NCBI GenBank assembly: GCA_950097015.1 | Contig: CATNEN010000001.1 | Span: 6,743,501-6,807,500, forward strand | Reading direction: 5' to 3' | DNA from: Macrostomum hystrix | Lineage: Eukaryota > Platyhelminthes > Macrostomidae | Length of the DNA: 64,000 bases | Part shown: one piece after another, positions 11,001-23,008 of the stretch | How positions within the stretch are numbered: position 1 is the first letter of the stretch | Layout of the letters: each line of letters opens with the position of its first letter | Notes under the pieces: model-generated | Database searches by the model: none | The model's input: only the letters and a program-made list of their open reading frames with translations | Told to the model about the DNA's origin: nothing | Made by a program: the position numbers and the translations under genes

Positions 11001-14000
11001 GTTGCGACAGGGGAGGGGCGACAGAACGGAAAGTGAGGGTGTGAAAACCCTGGGGTGACTTAAGTGAAGAGTTAAAAAGCGATCGATAAGAAATGGGGGG
11101 TAGAGAGAATTTAGATGACTAGACTGAAAGGGTTTGCCCGAAGTGGGCACGTAGAAAAATCGATAAAGCGAGCGTAGATTGCGTGAACGGGGCAGGCAGA
11201 TAACACTGGGGAGCTTGAGAAGGAAGGGCGCACATTAAATAGGATTGGAGGATTGATTCCATAAAAAGGACAAGAACATTTCCTTTTGTATGATTGTGCT
11301 GCTGTGCATGTTGCTTTCGATTGGGTAAGGTTTTAGACAAAAATAATCGCTTCCATTGTTTTCTTAGTTTTTTCTCCATAATACTTTTTTAAATCCGCTT
11401 TCTACTGATTTACTAATAAAAAATTAATAAAAGTTTGTATGCAATGTTTTTTCATTCTATCGGCAAAATTGCAGTCACCACAGCGTCACCGACCAATGGT
11501 GACCAATCAGCTGGACTTCTGGAAGCGGCCGATCACAGCGCTACTGTGTCTAGCCAAGACGATAGCAGCATTGATAACAAATTAAATAATAATAGCAATG
11601 CGACAAACTCTAACAATGCCAGAGGCGTGAGATTCTCGCGTCTCTCAGAGGTGCGACAATTAAGCGACAGTCACGCGCACGCCGCTAATATGGCCAGGCT
11701 ATCTTATGCGGCCTATCTGAGAGCTATTGAAAATGGAAGAGATTTGGATCTAAATCAGTTTCATCGGCGAGTTGCGCCTCTGTCTGTTATGGAGGTGGCT
11801 AAGGTGCGTTTACAGAATTACTCTAGGGTAATGACCAACTCAAACAATGCCATTAGGTCAGGTTAATGACCAACTTAAACAGTAATTAAAGGACAGGTTA
11901 ATGACCAGCTTAAACAGTAATTAAAGGACAGGTTAATGACCAACTCAAACAGTAATCAAAGGACAGGTTAATGACCCGTTCAAACAGTAATCAAAGGACA
12001 GGTTAATGACCCGTTCAAACAGTAGTCCAAGGACAGGTTAATGACCAGTTCAAACAGTAATTAAAGGACAGGTTACTGGTTAATGACAAACTCAAACAGT
12101 AATCCAAGGACAGGTTAATGACCAGTTCAAACAGTAATCCAAGGACAGGTTAATGACCAGTTCAAACAGTAATCCAAGGACAGGTTAATGACCCGTTCAA
12201 ACAGTAATCAAAGGACAGGTTAATGACCAGTTCAAACAGTAATCAAAGGACAGGTTAATGACCAGCTCAAGCAGTAATCAAAGGACAGGTTAATGACCAG
12301 TTCAAACAGTAATTAAAGGACAGGTTACTGGTTAATGACAAACTCAAACAGTAATCCAAGGACAGGTTAATGACCAGTTCAAACAGTAATCCAAGGACAG
12401 GTTAATGACCAGTTCAAACAGTAATCCAAGGACAGGTTAATGACCCGTTCAAACAGTAATCAAAGGACAGGTTAATGACCAGTTCAAACAGTAATCAAAG
12501 GACAGGTTAATGACCAGCTCAAGCAGTAATCAAAGGACAGGTTAATGACCAGCTCAAGCAGTAATCAAAGGACAGGATAATGACCAGCTCAAGCACTATT
12601 ACCATTCCAGTTAGCTCTACTGTTCTGCTTAGTGTGGTTTCTAGGCAACTGGAGCTACCAAGAGGCTCTGAATCGCAGTCCAGCCGGTGTAGTGAATGTG
12701 GTATCAACATCTTCCTCTCTGTTCACTCTGTTGCTATCCGCCGCATTCCCATCTGAGCCAAGGGACAGGTTTTCGTTTAGCAAACTGCTGGCTGTGCTGC
12801 TGTGCTCAGCTGGTGTGGCCATGATCTCCTGGTCGGATCTGGCCGTGTTTCATCAGCACTCGCATGTGCCGTGGGGCACCGCATTTGCTCTGATTGGCTC
12901 CCTGTGCTATGCTATTTATTTGGTTATGCTAAAACGGAAGGCCAAATCTGAGACTGCGCTGTCGTTTCCTATGTTTTTTGGTGAGTTTTACAGAGCCTGT
13001 CTGTCTGTCTGTCTGTCTACCTGTCTATTTACCTGTTTATCAACCTGTCTCTCCACTTGTCTGTCGCCTGCCATTCTTCTGTCTGTCTTTCTGGTTTCAT
13101 AGTAATTAGATAGTACTCATGATTTCTTCTCTAGGCTTCGTCGGCTTATTCAACGCCCTTTTACTGTGGCCCGGCTTCTTTGTGGTGCATTTCACCCGGG
13201 TTGAACCGTTTCTGTTGCCTAACAATACCGACTGGGGCTTCATCACGCTGAATGGCATCGTTGGGACTACACTGTCTGAGCTGCTTTGGCTGTGGTGAGT
13301 CACGATTGTCACTCTACTCAATATACTGCTAACTTTAATCAATACACTACTCACCATACTCAATACACTACTCACCATACTCAATACACTACTCACCATA
13401 CTCAATACACTACTCACTATACTCAATGCACTACTCACCATACTCAATGCACTACTCACCATACTCAATGCACTACTCACCATACTCAATACACTACTCA
13501 CCATACTCAATACACTACTCACCATACTCAATGCACTACTCACCATACTCAATGCACTACTCACCATACTCAATGCACTACTCACCATACTCAATACACT
13601 ACTCACCATACTCAATGCACTACTCACCATACTCAATGCACTACTCACCATACTCAATGCACTACTCACCATACTCAATGCACTACTCACCATACTCAAT
13701 GCACTACTCACCATACTCAATGCACTACTCACCATACTCAATACACTACTCACCATACTCAATGCACTACTCACCATACTCAATACACTACTCACCATAC
13801 TCAATACACTACTCACCATACTCAATGCACTACTCACCATACTCAATGCACTACTCACTATACTCAATACATTACTCAACATACTCAATGCACTACTCAC
13901 CATACTCAATGCACTACTCACCATACTAAATGCACTACTCACCATACTCAATGCAGTACTTACTCTACTTAATACACTACTAGCTAAATAAATCTCGTTT

Positions 14001-14654
14001 TTTTCACTTCAGGGGCTGCTTCCTATCCACAAGTCTACTGGCCACATTGTCGTTGAGTTTAACTATTCCGCTAACTTTGGCTGCAGATTTTGTGATTGAT
14101 CGAGTAAGTTCTTGTTGAGTAGCATTTGTAAGATTTGTGTATATGCGAATTCTCAAAGAGTGACGTTTCTAGACTAAGTAGACCATTATTATTCTCAAAG
14201 AGTGACAATATCAGTGTGAAATATTTTTCACTCACAGGTGCAATACGACTGGCGCTTCTACTGCGGCAGTGTGCCAGTATTTCTATCTTTTGTCATTGTG
14301 GCCTTCTTAAGCAATTCGGACAATCCAGACTATGATCCGGCTTTGACATTTTTAACGAATTGCCGGCAGCTACTATGGGCTACGCCATCTGCAGGCGTCA
14401 ATGTTCGGGTTAGTAGCAGGAATCGGTCGGTTGCTAAGCAACGGCAGCACAGGCGTTTGACCCGAAGCGGCAACAATAATCGGGTCGCTCCATTGTCCGG
14501 CCCCTCGGTTTCAGTCTCCACCGCTGATGTGACTATTCAGGAGCCGTCTTTAACTCCGGCATCTTCTCGACTGGAAAATCAATCAATAGTCAGTGTTGAA
14601 CAATCGGTTCCTAGTGATAATCCTGCCCCTGTTGGTTCTGTTCAATCTGCTTAG
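8066..14654 (+). CDS. SLC35F5: Solute carrier family 35 member F5-like transporter
   Basis: Nine coding exons with consistent phases: 8066-8539, 10037-10169, 10502-10561, 10718-10744, 11475-11803, 12611-12980, 13135-13294, 14013-14103 and 14238-14654, giving about 686 residues (human about 523). Family landmarks are [13 protein letters not shown] and NKPFF in exon 1, YVPVHF in exon 2, [12 protein letters not shown] in exon 5, [11 protein letters not shown] and [11 protein letters not shown] in exon 6, [16 protein letters not shown] in exon 7 and [12 protein letters not shown] in exon 8. The protein is a multipass EamA/DMT-fold membrane protein of about ten helices; its substrate is not established. 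The extra length lies in acidic and polar loops and in a long Ser/Asn-rich C-terminal tail. An acceptor at 8027-8028 implies an upstream 5' UTR exon; I chose the ATG at 8066 as the first in the exon. The 27-nt exon is a micro-exon supported only by phase. Confidence 0.92.
8700..9420 (+). repeat. 33-bp minisatellite in SLC35F5 intron 1
   Basis: About 21 copies of a 33-bp unit containing CTTTGGTCAGCTGACTGACT. One subset has TTCACAATGATG after this core and another has GATGACAATGATG, arranged in blocks. An artefactual minus-strand ORF with [11 protein letters not shown] repeats results from the period being divisible by 3. The CAGCTGACTG core includes a CAGCTG E-box in almost every copy. Confidence 0.95.
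10238..10490 (-). repeat. tRNA-derived SINE, family B, copy 1 (in SLC35F5 intron 2)
   Basis: The block matches the reverse complement of 59886-60125. At its right end the complement reads as a pol III B box (GGTTCGATTCC). The body shares ACAGCTGGGT, the GGGTGTGGCGTCCCC-like segment and the GCAATAGCTGCGGCTGTGC-like segment. It lies wholly in the intron between 10169 and 10502, antisense to the gene. Confidence 0.75.
11826..12600 (+). repeat. 35-bp minisatellite filling SLC35F5 intron 5
   Basis: About 21-22 copies of a 35-bp unit containing GGACAGGTTAATGACCAG. It starts 22 bp after the donor at 11803/11804 and stops about 10 bp before the exon at 12611, so the intron is almost nothing but array. 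A 252-bp internal duplication is visible: the odd unit with GGTTACTGGTTAATGACAAA occurs at 12071 and again at 12323. Every unit carries an AG|GT junction. Confidence 0.95.
13318..13985 (+). repeat. 21-bp minisatellite in SLC35F5 intron 7
   Basis: About 31 copies of CACTACTCACCATACTCAAT plus one base, varying mainly at A/G (AATACAC or AATGCAC). It fills most of the intron between 13294 and 14013. All frames stay open on both strands, so the long repetitive ORFs here are artefacts. Confidence 0.95.
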
Positions 14655-15239
14655 AATTTCTGTTATCTAGCTGCATTTTTTTATGATTTTTTGCTGCATA
14701 GTACTTCTAGTAGGTTGGAATAAATATGGAGTAGCCTGTTATTTATGTATCTAAAAGTTATTCGAAACTGTTTTTAACGTTAAATCGCTGGAAATTCTCC
14801 CATTAAGTTTTGCCGAATCCCATCCTAATATTATCTATTGACGTTTCCCCAATCGCTTCATCGATTCTCCCTTTGATAGTTATCCTAAGTCTCTTCCTAA
14901 AGTTCTCTCACTTTTTATTCCTTAGTAAAATTGAACAATAAATAATTCCCAATTCTGTTTCATTCTGCAAAATACATTTCTTTCTTTCTGCGATATTTTC
15001 TTGCCAGTAAATCTGTTGGACTAACTAATTGGCCTAATTAATATCTTTGTTTAAAGCTGTTTAAAGCTGGAAACTTCATTTTATACGGTAAGAACATGTG
15101 TGTTGTGTACTATATTGTGGGAGACTTATGATGCATTGCGTCTTCCTAAAAAGCGTTCATCGTTTTTATATATTTTTTTATTATTTTAAGGTCAGTCCAA
15201 GTTTTAACGTGGCTAAATGAGTAACGACAATTAATGGAT
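14655..15239. other. 3' flank of SLC35F5
   Basis: Probable 3' UTR. AATAAA signals occur at about 14720 (GGAATAAATATG) and 14936 (CAATAAATAATT). No other feature seen. Confidence 0.5.
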
Positions 15240-15670
15240 GCATCCATTAGCAGACTCTGATGTGGTAGCTGATAAATCAGCCAATAGCATTGCATGTGTT
15301 GGTGGCTGATGTATTATTTAAAAGCAGACTGTGAGGTGGCCGTTGATGAATTAGCCAATAGCAGACCGTGTAGTGGTAATTAATGTATCAGCCAATAGCA
15401 GACCGTAGGGTGGTTGTTAATGCATCAGCCAATTGCAGACCGTGTAGTGGTGATTAATGTATCAGCCAATAGCAAACACCGGGGTGGTTATTGTATCAGC
15501 CAATAGCAGACCGTAGGGTGATTGTTAATGGATCAGCCAATTGCAGACCGTGTAGTGGTGATTAATGTATCAGCCAATAGCAAACACCGGGGTGGTTATT
15601 GTATCAGCCAATAGCAGACCGTAGGGTGGTTGTTAATGTCTCAGCCAATAGCAAACCCCGAGGGTGAGGT
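15240..15670 (+). repeat. Degenerate ~36-bp minisatellite
   Basis: About 11 diverged units sharing ATCAGCCAATAGCAGACCGT and a GGTGGTTATTAATG-like spacer. A two-unit block (with AGCAAACACCGGGGTGG) is repeated near 15470 and 15585. It is more diverged than neighbouring arrays. Confidence 0.85.
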
Positions 15671-16382
15671 GTTGGTTTTAAAATCTGTCCATAGCCAAGC
15701 ATGTAGAGGGAGGTTCTTAGCCAAATAATTAGTTACTGATTATTGCACTGAATCCCTTAAAGAGTGGCATTTTTAAACTACTCACCACTCCATTACGATT
15801 AGGCATAATAAATAATCTTAGGTGTTTTAAGCGATAAAATGGTTGTTAAATCAGTCTTTCTCGACTATATTAGTTTAGTTGCCATGGAAAACATTGCTTC
15901 TTTGGTAATGCTATTCTATTTCTGTTAGATGGGTTGTTATTATAATTTCATATATATTATAATTATTTAATTATTCAATTTTATTATCTAATTAGTGTAT
16001 TATTTGTGCAATACAGCAAAGAAATAGTATTTATATGTCTCGTACATTACAAAATCTTTAGATAAAAATTATTATTTTAAGCGTTTCTTAGATTTTCGTG
16101 TCTATCCATGATTGATAACTGTGCATATTTTTGTGTACTACAACAATTCTTTCACTATTCCATGGTTGCTTGTTTTCCAAATATAAAGTTATCGACAGAA
16201 GAAATGTATAGATTATTAAATTATAATTTTATAGCTATGCTATAAATGTGGTAGTTTTTGTTTCAATGAAACCTGCATAAATACGTGTTGCATATGAGTT
16301 CATTATAACAACTTATTTGAACATTTTCCAGGTTTGATGTTCAACACTTGATATTTTAGATTTTTGCATTTGAATCATCTAG
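15671..16382. other. AT-rich spacer
   Basis: No convincing exon or repeat; AT-rich with short homopolymers. Confidence 0.5.
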
Positions 16383-17420
16383 GTATGAGATTTCGGATCC
16401 GATAGTCTATTTGTAAGATTTCGGATCTGATAGTCTATTTGTGAGATTTCGGATCCGATAGTCTATTTGTAAGATTTCGGATCTGATAGTCTATTTGTGA
16501 GATTTCGGATCCGATAGTCTATTTGTAAGATTTCGGATCTGATAGTCTATTTGTGAGATTTTGGATCTGATAGTCTATTTGTGAGATTTCGGATCTGATA
16601 GTCTGTTTGTGAGATTTCGGATCTGATAGTCTAGGTGTGAGATTTCGGATCTGATAGTCTGTTTGTGAGATTTCGGATCTGATAGTCAAGGTGTGAGATT
16701 TCGGATTTTATAGTCTAGGTGTGAGATTTCGGATCTTGATAGTCAAGGTGTGAGATTTCGGATCTGATAGTCTAGATGTGAGATTTCGGATTTGATAGTC
16801 TGTTTGTGAGATTTCGGATCTGATAGTCTAAGGTGTGAGATTTCGGATTTGATAGTCTGTTTGTGAGATTTCGGATCTGATAGTCTAGGTGTGAGATTTC
16901 GGATCTTGATAGTCAAGGTGTGAGATTTCGGATCTGATAGTCAAGGTGTGAGATTTCGGATCTGATAGTCAAGGTGTGAGATTTCGGATCTGATAGTCTA
17001 GGTGTGAGATTTCGGATCTTGATAGTCTAGGTGTGAGATTTCGGATCTTGATAGTCAAGGTGTGAGATTTCGGATCTGATAGTCAAGGTGTGAGATTTCG
17101 GATCTGATAGTCAAGGTGCGAGATTTCGGATCTGATAGTCTAGGTGTGAGATTTCGGATCTGATAGTCAAGGTGCGAGATTTCGGATCTGATAGTCTAGG
17201 TGTGAGATTTCGGATCTGATAGTCAAGGTGTGAGATTTCGAATCTGATTGTCAAGGTGTGAAATTTCGGATCTAATAGTCTAGGTGTGAGATTTCGGATT
17301 TTATAGTCTAGGTGTGAGATTTCGGATCTAATAGTCTAGGTGTGAGATTTCGGATTTTATAGTCTAGGTGTGAGATTTCGGATCTGATAGTCAAGGTGTG
17401 AGATTTCGGATTTGATAGTT
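16383..17420 (+). repeat. ~28-bp minisatellite
   Basis: About 37 units with the core GTGAGATTTCGGATCTGATA. The 5' end is organised as a 56-bp dimer (GGATCCGATAG alternating with GGATCTGATAG). The rest mixes CTAGGTG, CAAGGTG and CTGTTTG linkers with occasional 1-bp length changes. Confidence 0.95.
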
Positions 17421-17925
17421 GAAAAGTTTAAAATCGAAGGTAGTGAGATTTTGGTTCGGATATTTCAGGCAAATGATTTTTAGTCCAAATAATATTTTTT
17501 AATTAAGCGCCTGTCAAAGTGGCACGTCTCACTACTTGAAAATATGCCAGACAAAGCTATATTTGCCATTAGTGGCTGGCTGGTTAATTAGACTTTAATT
17601 AAGGTATTCAATGATACTTTTAACATGCCCAAAGTAAGACCAGAATCGCGCCGACTTGCAGTTTGAATTGTTCGACCGTGTAATCAATTAATTAGGCTAG
17701 TTCGTTATAAGTCCGCCCACTAATTATGTATCTTACAGTTTTCTGCTTCAGCTCAAATTAGGAATTTATAGTTGCAGCTATGAAGCATTGTACTAGTAGC
17801 TTCTCTCTTAGTTTAAGGCTTCTCTCTAGCTGTGCCATTGTAGTTTATTGCTGTCTCTCTGTGAGCACAACTCATTCTAAACCTTTATAGATGACACATT
17901 TTATGCTATTTTTAATTTGGATGCA
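17421..17925. other. Spacer between two arrays
   Basis: No feature I can support. Short T-rich repeats such as GCTTCTCTCT occur near 17800-17860. Confidence 0.4.
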
Positions 17926-18655
17926 AGCTTTGGCAGTGGGCCTTATCTGGCTCAGCTGTTTCCTCAACAAATTCCTCATCTGGCTCAGCTGTTTCCTCAA
18001 CAAATTCCTCATCTGGCTGAGCTGTTTCCTCATCTGTTTCCTCATCTGGCTCAGCTGTTTCCTCATCTATCTCAGCTGTTTCCTTATCTGTTTCCTCATC
18101 TGGCTCAGCTGTTTCCTCATCTAGCTCAGCTGTTTCCTCATCTGGCTCAGCTGTTTCCTCATCTGGCTCAGCTGTTTCCTCATCTAGCTCAGCTGTTTCC
18201 TCACCTGGCTCAGCTGTTTCCTCATCTGGCTCAGCTGTTTCCTCATCTAGCTCAGCTGTTTCCTCATCTAGCTCAGCTGTTTCCTTATCTGTTTCCTCAT
18301 CTGGCTCAGCTGTTTCCTCATCTGGCTCAGCTGTTTCCTCATCTAGCTCAGCTGTTTCCTCACCTGGCTCAGCTGTTTCCTCATCTGGCTCAGCTGTTTC
18401 CTCATCTAGCTCAGCTGTTTCCTCATCAAGCTCAGCTGTTTCCTCATCAAGCTCAGCTGTTTCCTCATCTAGCTCAGCTGTTTCCTCATCTGGCTCAGCT
18501 GTTTCCTCATCTAGCTCAGCTGTTTCCACATCTAGCTCAGCTGTTTCCTCATCTGGCTCAGCTGTTTCCTCATCTAGCTCAGCTGTTTCCTCATCTGGCT
18601 CAACTGTTTCCACATCTAGCTCAGCTGTTTCCTCATCTGGCTCAGCTGTTTCCTA
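17926..18655 (+). repeat. 21-bp minisatellite (CTCAGCTGTTTCCTCATCTGG)
   Basis: About 33 copies of a 21-bp unit; the core is CTCAGCTGTTTCCTCATCTG. Variable bases give TCTGG, TCTAG or TCAAG. It is open in several frames on both strands over more than 700 bp, giving QLFPHLA-type and EETAEPD-type repeat ORFs. I regard these as artefacts because there is no flanking coding evidence. Confidence 0.95.
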
Positions 18656-19045
18656 ACTAACTAAAAGGCTTATCGGCGCCAACTGGTTTTAAGGCAATTA
18701 TGGGCAATGTATATAATAAACATTATATACAGTTGCCAATTGCACACTTTGGTTTCTCTGTAATCTAAAAAAAGAAACAGATATATATTTAAAAACTTAA
18801 AATTAGCTACTTTTTCTTTTTGCACAAAAGCCACGCCCTTATATTAGTCATTTAGAAATTGTTCCACTATTGTTTTGCATACAGAAAAACTGATGAGATG
18901 CGACAGGTAGAGGGACTGGGATTTCATATAGAATGCGGATAGGAAAATAATGATGTTAGTGAGATTAGGGTTAGAATTATGGCTGAGATGGGATTTAAAG
19001 CTCTGAAAGTATTAAAGTTTGGTTAACCCAAACTATTTTGTTGAC
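18656..19045. other. Spacer between arrays
   Basis: AT-rich, no recognised feature. Confidence 0.4.
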
Positions 19046-19800
19046 CTTGTGACCATGGTATGACCCAGTGTCTATGTTATAACCTAGTGTATATGGTATG
19101 ACCCAGTGTCTATGTTATAACCTAGTGTATATGGTATGACCCAGTGTCTATGTTATAACCTAGTGTATATGGTATGACCCAGTGTCTATGTTATAACCTA
19201 GTGTATATGGTATGACCCAGTGTCTATGTTATAACCTAGTGTATATGGTATGACCCAGTGTCTATGTTATAACCTAGTGTATATGGTATGACCTATTGTC
19301 AATGGTATGACCTATTGTCAATGGTATGACCTATTGTCAACGGTATGACCTAGTGTATATGGTATGACCTAGTGTATATGGTATGACCTAGTGTATATGG
19401 TATGACCTAGTGTATATGGTATGACCTAGTGTCTATGGTATGACCTAGTGTATATGGTATGACCTAGTGTATATGGTATGACCTATTGTCAATGGTATGA
19501 CCTAGTGTATATGGTATGACCTATTGTCAATGGTATGACCTAGTGTATATGGTATGACCTATTGTCAATGGTATGACCTAGTGTATATGGTATGACCTAG
19601 TGTATATGGTATGACCTAGTGTATATGGTATGACCTAGTGTCTGTGACTATGATATGACCTAGTGTCTGTGACTATGATATAACCTAGTGTCTGTGACTA
19701 TGATATGACCTAGTGTCTGTGACTATGGTATTACCTAGTGTCTGTGACTATGGTATGACCTAGGGTGTATGACCAAGGTCATCTACCATATGACCTTGTG
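19046..19800 (+). repeat. 19-bp minisatellite (GGTATGACCTAGTGTATAT), block 1
   Basis: About 39 units. The first ~220 bp is a 38-bp higher-order dimer in which GGTATGACCCAGTGTCTAT alternates with GTTATAACCTAGTGTATAT. The middle is monomeric. The 3' end has a longer variant containing GTGTCTGTGACTATGATATG. The same family recurs at 23215-23448 and 24236-24410. Confidence 0.95.
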
Positions 19801-20564
19801 TCTATGGTAGACGTAATCTCCGAACAGGCATGTGTTCCGTTATCAATTCCCCTCTAAATTTCTGAAAGCAAACAGCACAGACCGCAGTAATTTTTGCTCA
19901 TTCGACAATTGTGCAGTCGCTAACTTTGATGCCGAGTTGAAAATAGACATATTTCTCTATTCTTCAGTGCCTATCGGCTAAAAAAGTGGCAGAAAGAGTT
20001 CTATTCTCATCTTTTCATGGTTTTTGGTTTCGTCTCTTTCGAGCACTGTTGAGCATGCTTGTCTTAGAAGACTCCAAAGGCTTCGTTCTCTTTACTATTG
20101 GGTTCAACTCTTTCTGTTGTGACATTCTTTTCTAGGAAATAGAATTGTGTGCGAGTGAGTGTGTTAAGCCACATGCTTTTCACATCGGACCCAACCCATC
20201 GTCTCATTGTCCACTTTTTTTGTCGTTTCGTCTTTTTTACTGGCTATTCTCAGCCATCGTGGTCGTTATTATACCAACTGAGGCTTAGTGTCAAAGCGGT
20301 GTGTATTTAAGCTGAGGCTCGGTTCATTGAGTCTTAACTAGAAAAAGCATTGCTTTAACCTCTTTGACGTTTTAAAAAATTAATATAAATTACAAATTTA
20401 AGGATTCTATGATAAACATTCTCAGATGCATATTAAGTATCGATATTTCATAGACTTTGTTGGCAAGTTTGTCTTTTTTGTTCAGGTTTTGTTATCAAAT
20501 GTCGGTAAGTTCTTTTTCAGTGCGTTAACTGTTGCTACTTGCCACAAAATTGCCACAAAACCTT
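19801..20564. other. Spacer between arrays
   Basis: No exon I can support with matched phases. A short open stretch near 19870-19975 was considered and rejected. A pair of near-identical CTTGCCACAAAATTG-type words occurs at about 20540-20560. Confidence 0.4.
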
Positions 20565-22915
20565 CCGTTCTTTAGCAAGTTTATTAGGAAACCTTCAGTT
20601 CCTTAGCCAGTTGATTAGGAAACCTTCAGTTCCTTAGCCAGTTTGTAGGAAACCGTCAGTTCCTTAGCCAGTTTGTAGGAAACCTTCAGTTCCTTAGCCA
20701 GTTGATTAGGAAGCCTTCAGTTCCTTAGCCAGTTTGTAGGAAACCGTCAGTTCCTTAACCAGTTGATTAGAAAGCCTTCAGTTCCTTAGCCAGTTGATTA
20801 GGAAACCTTCAGTTCCTTAGCCAGATTATTAGGAAACCTTCAGTTCCTTAGCCAGTTTGTAGGAAACCTTCAGTTCCTTAGCCAGTTTATTAGGAAACCT
20901 TCAGTTCCTTAGCCAGTTTGTAGGAAACCTTCAGTTCCTTAGCCAGTTTGTAGGAAACCTTCAGTTCCTTAGCCAGTTGATTAGGAAGCCTTCAGTTCCT
21001 TAGCCAGTTGATTAGGAAACCTTCAGTTCCTTAGCCAGATTATTAGGAAACCTTCAGTTCCTTAGCCAGTTTGTAGGAAACCTTCAGTTCCTTAGCCAGT
21101 TGATTAGGAAACCTTCAGTTCCTTAGCCAGTTTGTAGGAAACCTTCAGTTCCTTAGCCAGTTGATTAGGAAACCTTCAGTTCCTTAGCCAGTTTGTAGGA
21201 AACCTTCAGTTCCTTAGCCAGTTTGTAGGAAACCTTCAGTTCCTTAGCCAGTTTGTAGGAAACCTTCAGTTCCTTAGCCAGTTGATTAGGAAACCTTCAG
21301 TTCTTTAGCAAGTTTATTAGGTGACCTTCAGTTCCTTAGCCAGTTTGTAGGAAACCTTCAGTTCCTTAGCCAGTTGATTAGGAAACCTTCAGTTCCTTAG
21401 CCAGTTTATTAGGAAACCTTCAGTTCCTTAGCCAGTTTGTAGGAAACCTTCAGTTCCTTAGCCAGTTTATTAGGAAACCTTCAGTTCCTTAGCCAGTTTG
21501 TAGGAAACCTTCAGTTCCTTAGCCAGTTGATTAGGAAGCCTTCAGTTCCTTAGACAGTTGATTAGGAAACCTTCAGTTCCTTAGCCAGTTTGTAGGAAAC
21601 CTTCAGTTTCTTAGCCAGTTGATTAGGAAACCTTCAGTTCCTTAGCCAGTTGATTAGGAAATCTTCAGTTCCTTAGCCAGTTTGTAGGAAACCTTCAGTT
21701 CCTTAGCCAGTTTGTAGGAAACCGTCAGTTCCTTAGCCAGTTGATTAGGAAGCCTTCAGTTCCTTAGCCAGATTATTAGGAAACCTTCAGTTCCTTAGCC
21801 AGTTTGTAGGAAACCGTCAGTTCCTTAGCCAGTTGATTAGAAAGCCTTCAGTTCCTTAGCCAGTTGATTAGGAAACCTTCAGTTCCTTAGCCAGTTTGTA
21901 GGAAACCGTCAGTTCCTTAGCCAGTTGATTAGAAAGCCTTCAGTTCCTTAGCCAGTTGATTAGGAAACCTTCAGTTCCTTAGCCAGTTTATTAGGAAACC
22001 TTCAGTTCCTTAGCCAGTTTGTAGGAAACCTTCAGTTCCTTAGCCAGTTGATTAGGAAACCTTCAGTTCCTTAGCCAGTTTGTAGGAAACCTTCAGTTCT
22101 TTAGCAAGTTTATTAGGTGACCTTCAGTTCCTTAGCCAGTTTGTAGGAAACCTTCAGTTCCTTAGCCAGTTGATTAGGAAACCTTCAGTTCCTTAGCCAG
22201 TTGATTAGGAAACCTTCAGTTCCTTAGCCAGTTTGTAGGAAACCTTCAGTTCCTTAGCCAGTTTATTAGGAAACCTTCAGTTCCTTAGCCAGTTTTTTAG
22301 GAAACCTTCAGTTCCTTAGCCAGTTGATTAGGAAACCTTCAGTTCCTTAGCCAGTTGATTAGGAAACCTTCAGTTCCTTAGCCAGTTGATTAGGAAACCT
22401 TCAGATCCTTAGCCAGTTGATTAGGAAACCTTCAGTTCCTTAGCCAGTTGATTAGGAAACCTTCAGTTCCTTAGCCAGTTGATTAGGAAACCTTCAGTTC
22501 CTTAGCCAGTTGATTAGGAAACCTTCAGTTCCTTAGCCAGTTGATTAGGAAACCTTCAGTTCCTTAGCCAGTTGATTAGGAAACCTTCAGATCCTTAGCC
22601 AGTTGATTAGGAAATCTTCAGTTCCTTAGCCAGTTTGTAGGAAACCTTCAGTTCCTTAGCCAGTTTGTAGGAAACCTTCAGTTCCTTAGCCAGTTTATTA
22701 GGAAACCTTCAGTTCCTTAGCCAGTTTTTTAGGAAACCTTCAGTTCCTTAGCCAGTTGATTAGGAAACCTTCAGTTCCTTAGCCAGTTGATTAGGAAACC
22801 TTCAGATCCTTAGCCAGTTGATTAGGAAATCTTCAGTTCCTTAGCCAGTTTGTAGGAAACCTTCAGTTCCTTAGCCAGTTTGTAGGAAACCGTCAGTTCC
22901 TTATCCAGTTTATGT
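20565..22915 (+). repeat. 30/31-bp minisatellite, 2.35 kb
   Basis: About 77 units built on the core AACCTTCAGTTCCTTAGCCA. Two linker types alternate irregularly: TTTGTAGG (30-bp unit) and GTTGATTAGG (31-bp unit), with TTTATTAGG as a third. Rare marked units reveal larger duplications: GTTCTTTAGCAAGTTTATTA occurs at about 21300 and 22096, 796 bp apart. It ends about 90 bp before the coding exon at 23009. Confidence 0.95.
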
Positions 22916-23008
22916 TGGCTAATGTTGGTATTTGAAATACCCCTACCCTGTGGCGTAATTACTGTTAATGCGTTATTTTCTAACCAATATTCAAATCTGC
23001 GATTTTAG

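Noticed and set aside
13106-13972. Repeat ORFs on both strands (SALSMVS and THHTQCT)
   Set aside because: They overlap the well-supported SLC35F5 exon and intron; the frames are open only because of the 21-bp repeat.
19868-19978. Open stretch with a Cys/Asn-rich reading (FCSFDNCAVANFD) between arrays
   Set aside because: No acceptor/donor pair gives a phase that matches the next exon at 23009, and a stop follows closely.
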